This document shows, piece by piece, positions 8,284-16,532 of a DNA stretch of 16,836 bases; within the stretch, counting starts at the first letter, position 1, and the number at the start of each line of letters is the position of its first letter. The translations under genes and the position numbers were made by a program. A model generated the notes under the pieces. It was not told the DNA's origin. It saw only the letters and a program-made list of their open reading frames with translations, and did no database searches. This DNA is from Paracoccaceae bacterium. Lineage in GTDB: Bacteria; Pseudomonadota; Alphaproteobacteria; Rhodobacterales; Rhodobacteraceae. The stretch covers positions 1 to 16,836 of the forward strand of contig JAGLUD010000134.1 in NCBI GenBank assembly GCA_023134935.1, in the 5' to 3' direction.

Positions 8284-9762
8284 ATGAACGACATAGTAAT
8301 TCCAGAAATCACAATCTCTCTAAGGGATCTGGTGAACGCTATACTGTTGTATCTGGCGTGCTTGGGCGTAGTTATGGTGGCCTCGAGATATCGGGAATGG
8401 CTGAAGGCAGCGATTTGGCGCAGGGGGTCGATTTACTGGATACTTACCGTCATCTCGGTCGCCGTATTTCTGCCCGCCATTTGGGAGACGTTAAGAATCG
8501 TCACGGGAAATGGCAATATATTCGACAGAAATCCACGCAAATATGTAATGCTTTTTGCCACAATTACAGGGCCGCTCTTTATCATTTGGCGAATGTACAT
8601 CGCGCATTATCAAACGAATACGGCTGAAGAGGACTCAATTACAGAGCGCGTTGACAAGGCCATTGATTCCCTTGGAAGCGTTGAGGTCGCCAAAAAGGAT
8701 GCTGAAGCCCCACCCGAACCAAATATCAAAGCCCGACTTGCTGCGATATATTCACTAGAACGCGTCGCGCAAGAAAGTCCGCGCAGCCACGTGAAGATCA
8801 TGGAAACGCTGTGCCTCTATATTCAGAGCAATAGCAAGGCAGACACGGCAACATTACTGCCTGAAAATAGCCAGCACAGTGTTGCTGCGTGGAGGGAAAG
8901 AGTTCCACCTGTACGGATCGATATCCAAGCCTCTATCGATGTGATTGCGAGGCGGAATGATGCCCAAATTCTCAACGAAATAACTGAAAAGTACACGCTG
9001 GATCTCCGCGAATGTAATTTGCAGCGTGTTAACTTCAGAACCGGGAAATTCGATCTAGCATCTATGGAGGAATGCCATCTGGATTTCGCGCAGATGGACG
9101 GCGCAGAGTTAAACGGAGCGGTGTTGAATAGAGCAACGCTCAACGGGGCCAAACTCGAGGGGGCGAGGCTTAACGGTGCGGAGCTAAACGGCGCTAAGTT
9201 AAACGAGGCAAATCTCGATCGGGCGGAACTCAACGGGGCTAAATGCAATGGCGCCGAGCTGAACGGCGCAATGCTTAGGCTGGCTAAACTTAACGGAGCG
9301 GTGCTTGTCGGGGCCAAACTTCATGGTGCGGATCTAAATGGCGTCGCAATTAATCGAGCGGTGGCGAACGGGGCAGATTTACGCGGAGCGAAGCTCAATG
9401 GTGCAATGCTTAAAGAAGCTGTGCTAAATCAGGTGATGTTCAACGGAGCCGAACTCAACGGAGCCGAGCTGAACCGGGCGGCGCTAAATCGGGCAGTGCT
9501 GATTGGAGCGGAACTCAACGGGGCCAAACTCGACGGTGTGAATTTTAGTGGGGCGAACATGGAACGCGCTGCGGTTAAATCTACGGATCTTTCGGGTGCA
9601 GTTCGCCTATCTGAAATGCAGCTCAACGCTTTGTTTGGCGATCAATCGACCACCTTACCTGCGGGCATGAAGCGGCCCGATGGATGGCCCGAAGATGATC
9701 TCGACTACTCGGAATTTTACACACAGTGGCAGGCCGCTAAAAAAGAAGCCGGTTTACCCTAA
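8284..9762 (+). CDS. Membrane-anchored pentapeptide-repeat protein
   Basis: 492 residues. Three hydrophobic segments at about 14-33, 49-68 and 87-107. The basic loop [15 protein letters not shown] between the first two suggests N-out/C-in topology, with the main domain in the cytoplasm. Residues 108-182 hold a conserved linker ([51 protein letters not shown]) seen in other alphaproteobacterial membrane-bound pentapeptide proteins. From L241 to L436 every fifth residue is L/F/M/I/V or, in single units, C321 or A361. This makes 40 pentapeptides with no phase break and predicts about 10 square beta-helix coils. The unit is A-x-L-N-G rather than the usual A(D/N)LXX, with asparagine after the central residue in 20 of 40 units. 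The C-terminus is [28 protein letters not shown] lies just upstream of the ATG. Function unknown; it is not recognisably a Qnr or MfpA gyrase protector. Confidence 0.9.
   Translation: MNDIVIPEITISLRDLVNAILLYLACLGVVMVASRYREWLKAAIWRRGSIYWILTVISVAVFLPAIWETLRIVTGNGNIFDRNPRKYVMLFATITGPLFIIWRMYIAHYQTNTAEEDSITERVDKAIDSLGSVEVAKKDAEAPPEPNIKARLAAIYSLERVAQESPRSHVKIMETLCLYIQSNSKADTATLLPENSQHSVAAWRERVPPVRIDIQASIDVIARRNDAQILNEITEKYTLDLRECNLQRVNFRTGKFDLASMEECHLDFAQMDGAELNGAVLNRATLNGAKLEGARLNGAELNGAKLNEANLDRAELNGAKCNGAELNGAMLRLAKLNGAVLVGAKLHGADLNGVAINRAVANGADLRGAKLNGAMLKEAVLNQVMFNGAELNGAELNRAALNRAVLIGAELNGAKLDGVNFSGANMERAAVKSTDLSGAVRLSEMQLNALFGDQSTTLPAGMKRPDGWPEDDLDYSEFYTQWQAAKKEAGLP
9099..9550 (+). repeat. 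15-bp periodic DNA underlying the pentapeptide array
   Basis: The coding DNA shows a 15-bp period built on CTNAACGGNGCN. Some neighbouring units are nearly identical (AACGGAGCCGA occurs twice, 15 bases apart, near 9440), while most differ at third positions. The pattern fits stepwise tandem duplication followed by silent drift. Confidence 0.6.
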
Positions 9763-9815
9763 CACCAAACCGTTGCATAAGCCTCGAAGAACAAATCCAA
9801 CCAACGAGTGAAGCC

Positions 9816-11105
9816 ATGCATGACATCCGTATGATCCGCGAAAACCCCGAAGCTTTTGATGCGGGCCTTGCCCGTCGCGGTTTGTCTGCGATGTCGTCTG
9901 AAATTCTAGAAATTGATGGTGTACGTCGTGCCAAAATCCGCGCGGCCGAGGAAGCCTTGGCTGAACGTAATTCAGCCAGCAAATTGGTTGGTGCGGCTAA
10001 AGCTAAGGGCGACGAGGCTGAATTTGAACGGCTGCGCGCCTTGGTTGGCGACAAGAAGGCCGAGATTGCAAAGCTGGAAGAGGAATCCAAGGCTGAAAGT
10101 TCGCGGCTGAATGAATTGCTAATGGGCATTCCAAATATTCCAGCCGAGGATACGCCTGATGGCGCAACCGAAGATGACAATGTCGAAGTAAAGAAACACG
10201 GCGCCCTACGTAATTTCGCATTTGATCCTAAGGAGCATTACGAAATTGCAGGAGCCGCCACAGGGCTTAATTTTGAACTGGCGGCGAAGCTGTCGGGGTC
10301 TCGGTTCGTTGTTCTTAGCGGCGCAATGGTTCGCCTGCACCGCGCTTTGGCGCAGTTCATGCTTGATACACATATCGACAAAAACGGGCTTACAGAAATG
10401 TGGGTCCCTGTGTTGGTGCGCGACGAAGCCATGTATGGCACGGGTCAGTTACCGAAGTTTGCCGAAGACAGCTATCGCACGGAAAACGGCTGGTGGCTCA
10501 TCCCGACGGCCGAAGTACCTTTGACCAACGTGGTTGCCGGCGAGATCGTTGACGAGGCAACCCTGCCCCGCCGGATGATGGCACACACGCAATGTTTCCG
10601 CTCCGAGGCGGGCTCAGCTGGTCGCGACACATCGGGCATATTGCGTCAGCACCAGTTTGAAAAGGTGGAGATGGTCTCGATCACGAAACCCGAGGATAGC
10701 GCGGCGGAGTTGGACCGGATGGTTGGCTGCGCCGAGGGCATTCTGGAGGCGTTGAATATACCTTACCGAACTTTGGTTCTATGCACTGGCGACACCGGCT
10801 TTGGCATGCGTCAGACATTCGACATCGAGGCGTGGTTGCCCGGGCAAAATACCTATCGCGAGATCTCGTCTTGCTCCGTTGCCGGTGATTTTCAGGCACG
10901 ACGCATGAACGCACGTTATCGTCCTGAAGGTGGTAAGCCGGAATTCGTGCATACGCTGAACGGATCAGGTTTGGCGATTGGGCGGACATTGATTGCTGTC
11001 GTTGAGAATTACCAGCAAGAAGACGGATCCATCGAAATTCCGACCGTTTTGCAGGCGTATATGGGCGGGAACACCGTGATTACGGCAAGCGGAGAGCTGG
11101 CTTAA
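9816..11105 (+). CDS. serS: Seryl-tRNA synthetase
   Basis: Cytoplasmic class II aminoacyl-tRNA synthetase charging tRNA-Ser (and tRNA-Sec where present). 429 residues, normal length. The N-terminal coiled-coil arm that grips the long variable arm of tRNA-Ser spans about 30-103 ([10 protein letters not shown]...[12 protein letters not shown]). Catalytic landmarks are the TxE loop T231-A-E233, motif 2 with [21 protein letters not shown] from 261, and motif 3 [16 protein letters not shown] from 385. The start [14 protein letters not shown] matches the family; only a weak GAGTGAAG precedes it. It follows the pentapeptide gene by 53 bases, with no terminator seen between them. Identity is secure. 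Confidence 0.97.
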   Translation: MHDIRMIRENPEAFDAGLARRGLSAMSSEILEIDGVRRAKIRAAEEALAERNSASKLVGAAKAKGDEAEFERLRALVGDKKAEIAKLEEESKAESSRLNELLMGIPNIPAEDTPDGATEDDNVEVKKHGALRNFAFDPKEHYEIAGAATGLNFELAAKLSGSRFVVLSGAMVRLHRALAQFMLDTHIDKNGLTEMWVPVLVRDEAMYGTGQLPKFAEDSYRTENGWWLIPTAEVPLTNVVAGEIVDEATLPRRMMAHTQCFRSEAGSAGRDTSGILRQHQFEKVEMVSITKPEDSAAELDRMVGCAEGILEALNIPYRTLVLCTGDTGFGMRQTFDIEAWLPGQNTYREISSCSVAGDFQARRMNARYRPEGGKPEFVHTLNGSGLAIGRTLIAVVENYQQEDGSIEIPTVLQAYMGGNTVITASGELA

Positions 11106-11149
11106 TCAGCAGGAAACGGGTCGTGCATTCAGACGCATCGACCTAAGTC

Positions 11150-11174
11150 TTGGGTTCACTTGAAGGAAACCCAA
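11150..11174 (+). promoter_or_regulatory. Hairpin holding the ribosome binding site of the DUF1203 gene in its loop
   Basis: TTGGGTT (11150-11156) and AACCCAA (11168-11174) pair perfectly over 7 bp around an 11-base loop, CACTTGAAGGA. That loop contains the Shine-Dalgarno. The 3' arm ends on the base just before the ATG at 11175. Such an arrangement can either present or restrain the ribosome binding site. Confidence 0.45.
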
Positions 11175-11651
11175 ATGCCTATAATGTTTCACGCACTACC
11201 AACCGCCGATGTTCGCGCATTGCAAAACGGCCAATTCGATTTTTACGGACAACCTGCCGAGCGCGCCGTTTCTGATGGCGCTGGGACACCGTGCCGTCAT
11301 TGCTTGTCAGACACCCCCAAAGGTGCGCAAATGTTGATCGTGGCGTATCGTCCATTTACGGATGATCAGCCATATGCCGAAGTAGGACCGATATTTCTGT
11401 GCGGGGATCATTGCGAGCAGTTTGTTGCATCGAGCGCGACGCCACCAGTCCTGCGATCCTCGCCGAATTATTTGATCAAAGGGTACGGATCCGACGACCG
11501 TATCGTGTACGGAACGGGAATAATCGTCGCGCCAGACAGCATGGCGGCAGCCTGCGAGAATATCCTCACCGATAACAAAGTTGCGTATATCCATGTTCGT
11601 TCCGCCCGAAATAACTGCTATCTGTGTAAGGTCAGCCGCACGACGCAATAA
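11175..11651 (+). CDS. DUF1203 family protein, cysteine-rich
   Basis: 158 residues from ATG 11175 (MPIMFHALPT). An in-frame TTG five codons earlier is less likely, because GAAGGA sits correctly for the ATG. No signal or membrane segment. There are seven cysteines; six lie in close pairs: C40-x2-C43 (TPCRHCL), C76-x3-C80 (FLCGDHC) and C148-x2-C151 (NNCYLC). Conserved DUF1203 elements are AYRPFTDDQPYAEVGPIF (57-74), KGYGSDDRIVYGTG (102-115) and AYIHVRSARNNC near the end. The paired cysteines could bind zinc or act in redox chemistry; this is inference, as no member is characterised to my knowledge. It sits 69 bases after serS and 116 bases before surE. Confidence 0.85.
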   Translation: MPIMFHALPTADVRALQNGQFDFYGQPAERAVSDGAGTPCRHCLSDTPKGAQMLIVAYRPFTDDQPYAEVGPIFLCGDHCEQFVASSATPPVLRSSPNYLIKGYGSDDRIVYGTGIIVAPDSMAAACENILTDNKVAYIHVRSARNNCYLCKVSRTTQ

Positions 11652-11767
11652 GCATGGTATTTTCGACTCACATTTAGACGAAACGTTCCGGTCGCCTTTG
11701 CTGGTTCTAGACTAGCCCTCCGGTTCTGCCTAAGAAGGGTGGGAACGAACAATCAAGGGCTGATGTT

Positions 11768-12550
11768 ATGCGTATTCTTATCACCAATGACGACGGCATA
11801 ACCGCGCCGGGTCTAGCTGTAATCGAAGCAATAGCAGCCGATCTGGCGGGGCCGGACGGCGAGGTTTGGGTCGTAGCGCCTGCGTTTGAACAATCCGGCG
11901 TTTCGCATTGCATTTCCTATATCCGCCCGATGATGTTGCAAAAAATGGGCGAGCGGCGCTTTGCCGTTGAGGGTTCCCCTGCCGATTGCGTTTTGGCAGG
12001 CCTGTTCGAGGTACTGAAGGACAACCCGCCGGATTTGATCTTGTCAGGGGTCAACCGTGGCCATAACGTCGCCGAGGATACGCTTTACTCAGGCACCATC
12101 GGGGGCGCAATCGAGGCCACTCTGCACGGTTTCAAAGCCATTGCCATGTCCCAGTATTACAGTCGCGACAACGCCACCATGGATGACCCGTTCGAGGCCG
12201 CGCGCGTCCACGGAGCCGGTATTTGCCGCCGTTTATTGGCAGATGCGAAGTGGCATGATCAGCCTTACGGCGTGTTCTATAACATCAACTTCCCCCCGGT
12301 TCCTGCGGATCAAACCAAAGGTGTTAAGGCGACAGTTCAGGGGCAGCGGCCCAAGGGATCATTCGGAGTTGAGCCCCATGTGGCCCCCAACGGACGGCGG
12401 TACTTGTGGATTTCGGCCAACCCTGAAAATGCCAGCGCCCCCAAAGGGTCAGATGCGCGGGAAGCCGCCGAGAACTGGATCACCGTTACCCCGCTTCGTG
12501 CCGATATGACGGCCCACGATGTGGTTTCAGACTTGTCGGAGCTATTTTAG
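11768..12550 (+). CDS. surE: 5'/3'-nucleotidase SurE
   Basis: Divalent-metal-dependent survival protein that removes phosphate from nucleoside 5'- and 3'-monophosphates. 260 residues, normal length. Metal ligands are visible: D8 and D9 in MRILITNDDGI, S43 in EQSGVSH, and N96 in LSGVNRGHN. The typical EDTLYSGTIGGA follows at 103-114. The start is fixed by the invariant N-terminus, with AAGGG upstream. The gene starts a surE-pcm-lipoprotein string: pcm begins 3 bases after the surE stop. The 116-base gap before it probably holds a promoter, but I could not single one out. Confidence 0.96.
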   Translation: MRILITNDDGITAPGLAVIEAIAADLAGPDGEVWVVAPAFEQSGVSHCISYIRPMMLQKMGERRFAVEGSPADCVLAGLFEVLKDNPPDLILSGVNRGHNVAEDTLYSGTIGGAIEATLHGFKAIAMSQYYSRDNATMDDPFEAARVHGAGICRRLLADAKWHDQPYGVFYNINFPPVPADQTKGVKATVQGQRPKGSFGVEPHVAPNGRRYLWISANPENASAPKGSDAREAAENWITVTPLRADMTAHDVVSDLSELF

Positions 12551-12553
12551 GCC

Positions 12554-13201
12554 ATGAACCTCGACGAACAACGTATGCAGTTTATTCTGACGCTTCGCAG
12601 CAGAGGGATTTCGGATTCAGCAGTTCTGGCGGCGATGGAAAGCACGCCGCGCGATGCGTTTCTTGAGGGTATCTTCAAAGAACGCGCTTACGAGAACCGG
12701 CCCCTACCAATCGGGCGCGGTCAAACAATCAGCCAGCCATCCGTGGTGGCGCAAATGACCGAAGCGTTGGAATTGAATAATCGTTGCAAAGTGTTAGAGG
12801 TAGGAACGGGATCTGGGTATCAGGCTGCGATCCTCTCAAAACTGGCGCGTCGCGTTTATACGGTGGAACGCCACCGCCCCTTGGCACGAGCTGCACGAGC
12901 GTTATTTCAAGAGCTTGATTACAGCAACATCACCGTTGTCACGGGCGATGGATCACTTGGACTGCCAGAACAAGCGCCCTTTGATCGCATCCTTCTGACA
13001 GCCGCTGCTGAAGACCCGCCCGCCAATCTATTGGCGCAGCTAAAACCCGGTGGAATCATGGTTTTACCCGTCGGGCAGACGGACACTGTGCAAGCGATGA
13101 TAAAGGTGGTAAAAACCGATAACGGCTTGGAATATACCGAGCTTGGAGAGGTCCGGTTCGTCCCCTTACTTGAAGGGGTGGCAAAGGACACAGAGCATTG
13201 A
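12554..13201 (+). CDS. pcm: Protein-L-isoaspartate O-methyltransferase
   Basis: SAM-dependent repair enzyme that methylates isoaspartyl residues in aged proteins so they can revert to aspartate. 215 residues. Signature elements are [23 protein letters not shown] from 46, the SAM-binding motif [12 protein letters not shown] (80-90), YTVER (102-106), and the post-II stretch [14 protein letters not shown]. The start lies 3 bases after the surE stop, with GGAG in the surE tail, so it is probably coupled. The pairing with surE and a following NlpD-type lipoprotein is the classic stress-survival arrangement known from gammaproteobacteria. Confidence 0.95.
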   Translation: MNLDEQRMQFILTLRSRGISDSAVLAAMESTPRDAFLEGIFKERAYENRPLPIGRGQTISQPSVVAQMTEALELNNRCKVLEVGTGSGYQAAILSKLARRVYTVERHRPLARAARALFQELDYSNITVVTGDGSLGLPEQAPFDRILLTAAAEDPPANLLAQLKPGGIMVLPVGQTDTVQAMIKVVKTDNGLEYTELGEVRFVPLLEGVAKDTEH

Positions 13202-13241
13202 GTAACGTCTGAAATTCAGGCAAACGAGTATAGGTACAGTT

Positions 13242-14327
13242 ATGAAATACATTGGTAAACGCACCCGGATTGCCGCGATCTTGCTGGCGACCGGTTTTTT
13301 GTCGGCATGTGACGGAATCAATATTCCAGAATTCCGCGTCTCCGATTTGGGCTTTTCCACCCCTACCGCCCCCGTTATTGACCGCCCGCTGCCTGACAGT
13401 CGGGGCGTAATTACCTATGAAACGTATCAGGTAATGGTTGCCCGCACGGGTGACACTGTTTCTTCGATGGCGCAACGCATCGGCATGTCGCCAGACGAAC
13501 TTGCGCGCCATAATGGCCTTTCACTCGGCTACGCCCCGCGTATGGGCGAAGTTCTGGCGCTGCCGCGCAATGTCGGCGGCTCTGTCGTTGGCAGCCCATC
13601 CGGCTGGACGCCTGATCTGGCAATCACCGCGATTGATACCGCGGCAGGTGGATCAATTCAGGTATCGGAACCGTCGCTTGGTCGCCCTGATGAACCCCTT
13701 CGCCACCGTGTTGAATCTGGCGATTCAGCTTATTCCATCGCACGGCTTTATAATGTCTCGGTAACCGCCTTGGCGTCGTGGAACGGCCTTGGCCCAGATC
13801 TGGGTGTTCGTATCGGACAAGAACTGATTATCCCTGTGCCGGATACCTCGCGCACAACTGCGGCACCTGTTGCACCTACGGCTACGCCAATTGCATCACC
13901 AACTCCTGCCCCTACACCAACACCTCCTGCGACGGTAGCACCGGTGGCGCTTGCGTCGTCAGCCACGGGTTTTGTGAAGCCTGTCGATGGCACGGTTTCG
14001 CGCCCCTATAATCCACAAGCTGGTCGTGACAAGAACGACGGTATTGATTACGCCGCCCCTGCCGGGTCAGACGTTCGTGTGGCATCCGATGGCGTTGTGG
14101 CACTGGTATCCACTTCGACCGGAGGCCTTGGCACTATTGTGCTGGTGCGCCATGCCAACGACATCCTGACAATCTATGGTCGCGTAGACAAAGTCACCGT
14201 TGCCAAAGGCGAGACTGTTCGTCGTGGTCAGGTTATCGGCGTAGTTGCGGCAGGCGATCCTGCAACCATGCACTTCGAGGTTCGCAAAGGCACCGACAGC
14301 GTCGATCCAGCGCCGTATTTGCGTTAA
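13242..14327 (+). CDS. NlpD/EnvC-like lipoprotein: two LysM domains and a degenerate M23 domain
   Basis: 361-residue envelope lipoprotein. Signal peptide with lipobox LSAC (modified C23); the D after it would favour inner-membrane retention by the E. coli rule, though that rule may not hold here. LysM 1 lies at about 61-107, LysM 2 at about 154-198, then a Pro/Thr/Ala linker (205-235) and an M23 (LytM) fold at about 243-361. Compared with active LytM, the first zinc histidine is N265 (NDGID, D269 kept), the YGH histidine is R314 (YGR), and the first H of HxH is T342 (TMH344). Three of five catalytic or metal residues are thus lost. In E. coli, NlpD and EnvC are also inactive and instead activate N-acetylmuramoyl-L-alanine amidases in cell separation; the same role is inferred here. 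It follows pcm by 40 bases. Confidence 0.88.
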   Translation: MKYIGKRTRIAAILLATGFLSACDGINIPEFRVSDLGFSTPTAPVIDRPLPDSRGVITYETYQVMVARTGDTVSSMAQRIGMSPDELARHNGLSLGYAPRMGEVLALPRNVGGSVVGSPSGWTPDLAITAIDTAAGGSIQVSEPSLGRPDEPLRHRVESGDSAYSIARLYNVSVTALASWNGLGPDLGVRIGQELIIPVPDTSRTTAAPVAPTATPIASPTPAPTPTPPATVAPVALASSATGFVKPVDGTVSRPYNPQAGRDKNDGIDYAAPAGSDVRVASDGVVALVSTSTGGLGTIVLVRHANDILTIYGRVDKVTVAKGETVRRGQVIGVVAAGDPATMHFEVRKGTDSVDPAPYLR

Positions 14328-14333
14328 ATAACG

Positions 14334-14364
14334 ATCCCGCCGATTACTTTGGTAATGGCGGGAT
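14334..14364 (+). terminator. Stem-loop after the surE-pcm-nlpD string
   Basis: ATCCCGCC plus ATTAC (one unpaired G between) pair with GTAAT plus GGCGGGAT around a TTTG loop. This gives a 13-bp stem with one bulge, starting six bases after the lipoprotein stop. The following bases (TGGTTCCCGTTT) are only modestly T-rich, so termination may be partial, or the stem may protect the mRNA 3' end. Confidence 0.6.
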
Positions 14365-14437
14365 TGGTTCCCGTTTCAATTAATGATAGCTGAGCGTCTT
14401 CGCACGATTCGTGCCTAGCGTTCAGGAGGGTATTCAG

Positions 14438-15697
14438 ATGGATATCGCGCTCAGCAATGTACTGGCCATCGACTTTGGAACCTCCAATTCTGCGGTTGCC
14501 GTGTTTGATAACGGGGTGATCAAACGGTTGCAGATGGAGGATGGTTCCGACACCCTTCCAACCGCAATATTTTTCGACTTTTCGACAGGGGAAACCCGCA
14601 TCGGGACTCCCGCAAACGACCTTTTGATGAGTGGCGCGGAGGGGCGTTATATGCGCTCTCTCAAGCGGGTGCTCGGAACGTCGTTGATGCGCGAAAAACG
14701 CCCGCTGATGGGGAAGTACATCAATTTCTTCGATATCATCGGTGGGTTTCTGTCTGAATTGAAAATACGGGCGGAACGTATCGAGGGGCGAACGTTCCCC
14801 TATGCCCTATCCGGCCGCCCCGTTCGGTTTCACGACGACCCAAAAAAAGATCGCCAAGCCGAGGCCGACCTTCGGGAATGCTATCGCCGCGCTGGATTTC
14901 ACGAAGTGGAATTCATGTTTGAGCCAGAGGCAGCATCGCTGGCTAATAATGTTCTCGATAAAGATTTTTCGCTTGGATTAATCGTTGATATTGGCGGCGG
15001 AACTTCGGACTTTTCGGTTTTCCGCTCAAATCCGCATGCAGAGCAACCTGTTGAAATATTGGCGTCTTATGGTGAGCGGTTCGGCGGCACGGACTTCGAC
15101 AAAACGCTGAACGTTCAGCATTTCATGCCGTTGCTTGGACGGGGTGCCGCGCTGCGTCGCGTATTTGGTTCAGGTACCGCCAGCACGCCAGCTGGGCTAT
15201 ATAATGACCTGGCGACGTGGGAGAAAATCCCCTTCATGTATACGCCGGAAACCTTGCGAATTGCGCGCGATTTGGAGCGTCATGCCTTGGATCGCGCACC
15301 GTTCAAACGGTTGATTGATGTAATGGAGTATGAACTCGCGCACGAGTTATCTATGTTGGCCGAAAAATCCAAAATCGCAACAAATCAGGCTGCCGAGGCT
15401 TTCACGGTCGATCTGGGGGTCATCGAAAAAGGGGTCGAAATCAGCATTAATCCGGATGATCTAGATGCGATGATGGCCAATCACCATTCCCGGATTATTG
15501 ACGCTGTTAGCCAGACGTTAACGTTGGCAACCTGCAAACCGGACGAAATTACCGACGTCGTTTTCGTCGGAGGGTCAAGTTTGATGGGATTCGTCATCGA
15601 TGCGTTAACGAAGACATTTCCGAAATCCGATTTCCATACCTCTGCTGTTTTCACTGCGGTTGTGGACGGATTAGCCCTCGCTACGGCTAGATCTTAA
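14438..15697 (+). CDS. Hsp70-family ATPase, YegD-like, no substrate-binding domain
   Basis: 419 residues. Start ATG 14438 (MDIALSNVLAIDFGTSNSA) is chosen over an in-frame GTG nine codons up because GGAGGG sits seven bases before it. Actin/Hsp70 nucleotide-binding signatures are all present: phosphate 1 IDFGTSNSA (11-19), connect 1 FEPEAASLANN (161-171), phosphate 2 VDIGGGTSD (183-191), and adenosine motif VVFVGGSSLM (374-383). The protein ends there, so the peptide-binding domain of DnaK is absent, as in E. coli YegD. The biological role of this group is unclear. It has its own leader after the stem-loop at 14334. Its last 11 bases overlap the 3' end of the convergent DUF815 gene. Confidence 0.9.
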   Translation: MDIALSNVLAIDFGTSNSAVAVFDNGVIKRLQMEDGSDTLPTAIFFDFSTGETRIGTPANDLLMSGAEGRYMRSLKRVLGTSLMREKRPLMGKYINFFDIIGGFLSELKIRAERIEGRTFPYALSGRPVRFHDDPKKDRQAEADLRECYRRAGFHEVEFMFEPEAASLANNVLDKDFSLGLIVDIGGGTSDFSVFRSNPHAEQPVEILASYGERFGGTDFDKTLNVQHFMPLLGRGAALRRVFGSGTASTPAGLYNDLATWEKIPFMYTPETLRIARDLERHALDRAPFKRLIDVMEYELAHELSMLAEKSKIATNQAAEAFTVDLGVIEKGVEISINPDDLDAMMANHHSRIIDAVSQTLTLATCKPDEITDVVFVGGSSLMGFVIDALTKTFPKSDFHTSAVFTAVVDGLALATARS

Positions 15698-16532
15698 CAG
15701 CGCGCCGACCAGCCAAATCGGTCACGTACTGCCATGCAACGCGACCTGAACGGCTGCCACGGGTCTGTTGCCATTCAATGGCTTCCGCGCGCATATCGGC
15801 ATCCGAAATCTTGATACCCAGTGCGTCGCAATATCCACGGATCATCGTCAAATATTCGGTTTGATCGCACGGGTGGAAGCCTAACCACAGGCCGAAACGG
15901 TCGGACAGTGAGACCTTCTCCTCGACGGCTTCGGATGGGCTGATCGCGGTTGAACGCTCGTTCTCGATCATATCACGAGGCATTAGGTGGCGACGGTTTG
16001 ATGTGGCGTAGAACAGCACGTTGTCTGGTCGCCCCTCAATCCCGCCGTCCAGCACGGCTTTGAGGGATTTGTAATGGCTGTCATCATGATCGAACGAAAG
16101 GTCATCGCAAAACAGTAAAAATCTGCTCTTCTGGCCTCGTAGCAAGTTCAACAGCCGCCCGATGGAGGGCAAATCTTCGCGCTGGATTTCGATCAGGACC
16201 AGACCTTGCGCCTGCTTGGAAACCTCAGCGTGGGCGGCCTTGATCAGGGAGGATTTCCCCATGCCGCGCGCACCCCATAGCAGGACGTTGTTTGCGGGCA
16301 TGCCCTTTGCGAACTGCAAAGTATTGGTCAGTAGCGTGTCACGGGAACGATCGATGCCTACCAAAAGGGCGATGTCGATACGGTTTACGTGCGGCACGGC
16401 CTCCAATCGGTCAGGCGCTGTGTGCCAAACGAAGGCCTCGGCACCCGTGAAATCAGGGGCCGAGGTTGGCGCGGGGTTCATGCGCTCCAGCGCGTCCGCG
16501 ATACGTTCCAACGCCTCGGCCTTGCGACCCAT
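15687..16532 (-). CDS. DUF815-family AAA ATPase
   Basis: 281-residue P-loop ATPase. An N-terminal helix (1-20, [18 protein letters not shown]) and a linker lead into the AAA core. Walker A is GARGMGKS (87-94) in NNVLLWGARGMGKSSLI, Walker B FLLFCDDL (138-145), and the sensor-1-like YATSNRRHLMP is at 175-185. SLSDRFGLWLGFHPC near 208-222 and the C-terminal helical lid SRSGRVAWQYVTDLAGR complete the family pattern. Its start overlaps the tatC stop by one base (TAATG), so it is translationally coupled to the Tat translocase gene. A role in Tat export is suggested only by that linkage. Its 3' end overlaps the hsp70 gene on the other strand. Confidence 0.92.
   Translation of the reverse strand: MGRKAEALERIADALERMNPAPTSAPDFTGAEAFVWHTAPDRLEAVPHVNRIDIALLVGIDRSRDTLLTNTLQFAKGMPANNVLLWGARGMGKSSLIKAAHAEVSKQAQGLVLIEIQREDLPSIGRLLNLLRGQKSRFLLFCDDLSFDHDDSHYKSLKAVLDGGIEGRPDNVLFYATSNRRHLMPRDMIENERSTAISPSEAVEEKVSLSDRFGLWLGFHPCDQTEYLTMIRGYCDALGIKISDADMRAEAIEWQQTRGSRSGRVAWQYVTDLAGRRAVKI

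Noticed and set aside
8823..9626. Minus-strand open frames across the pentapeptide gene encoding [12 protein letters not shown] repeats
   Set aside because: They are the exact shadow of the 15-bp periodic coding DNA on the plus strand and have no ribosome binding site or family resemblance.
8284..9762. Quinolone-resistance (Qnr/MfpA) protein
   Set aside because: Those are soluble, about 200 residues and lack membrane anchors; the repeat consensus here differs as well.
14411..14437. GTG start nine codons upstream for the Hsp70-type protein
   Set aside because: GGAGGG lies inside that extension at correct distance from ATG 14438.
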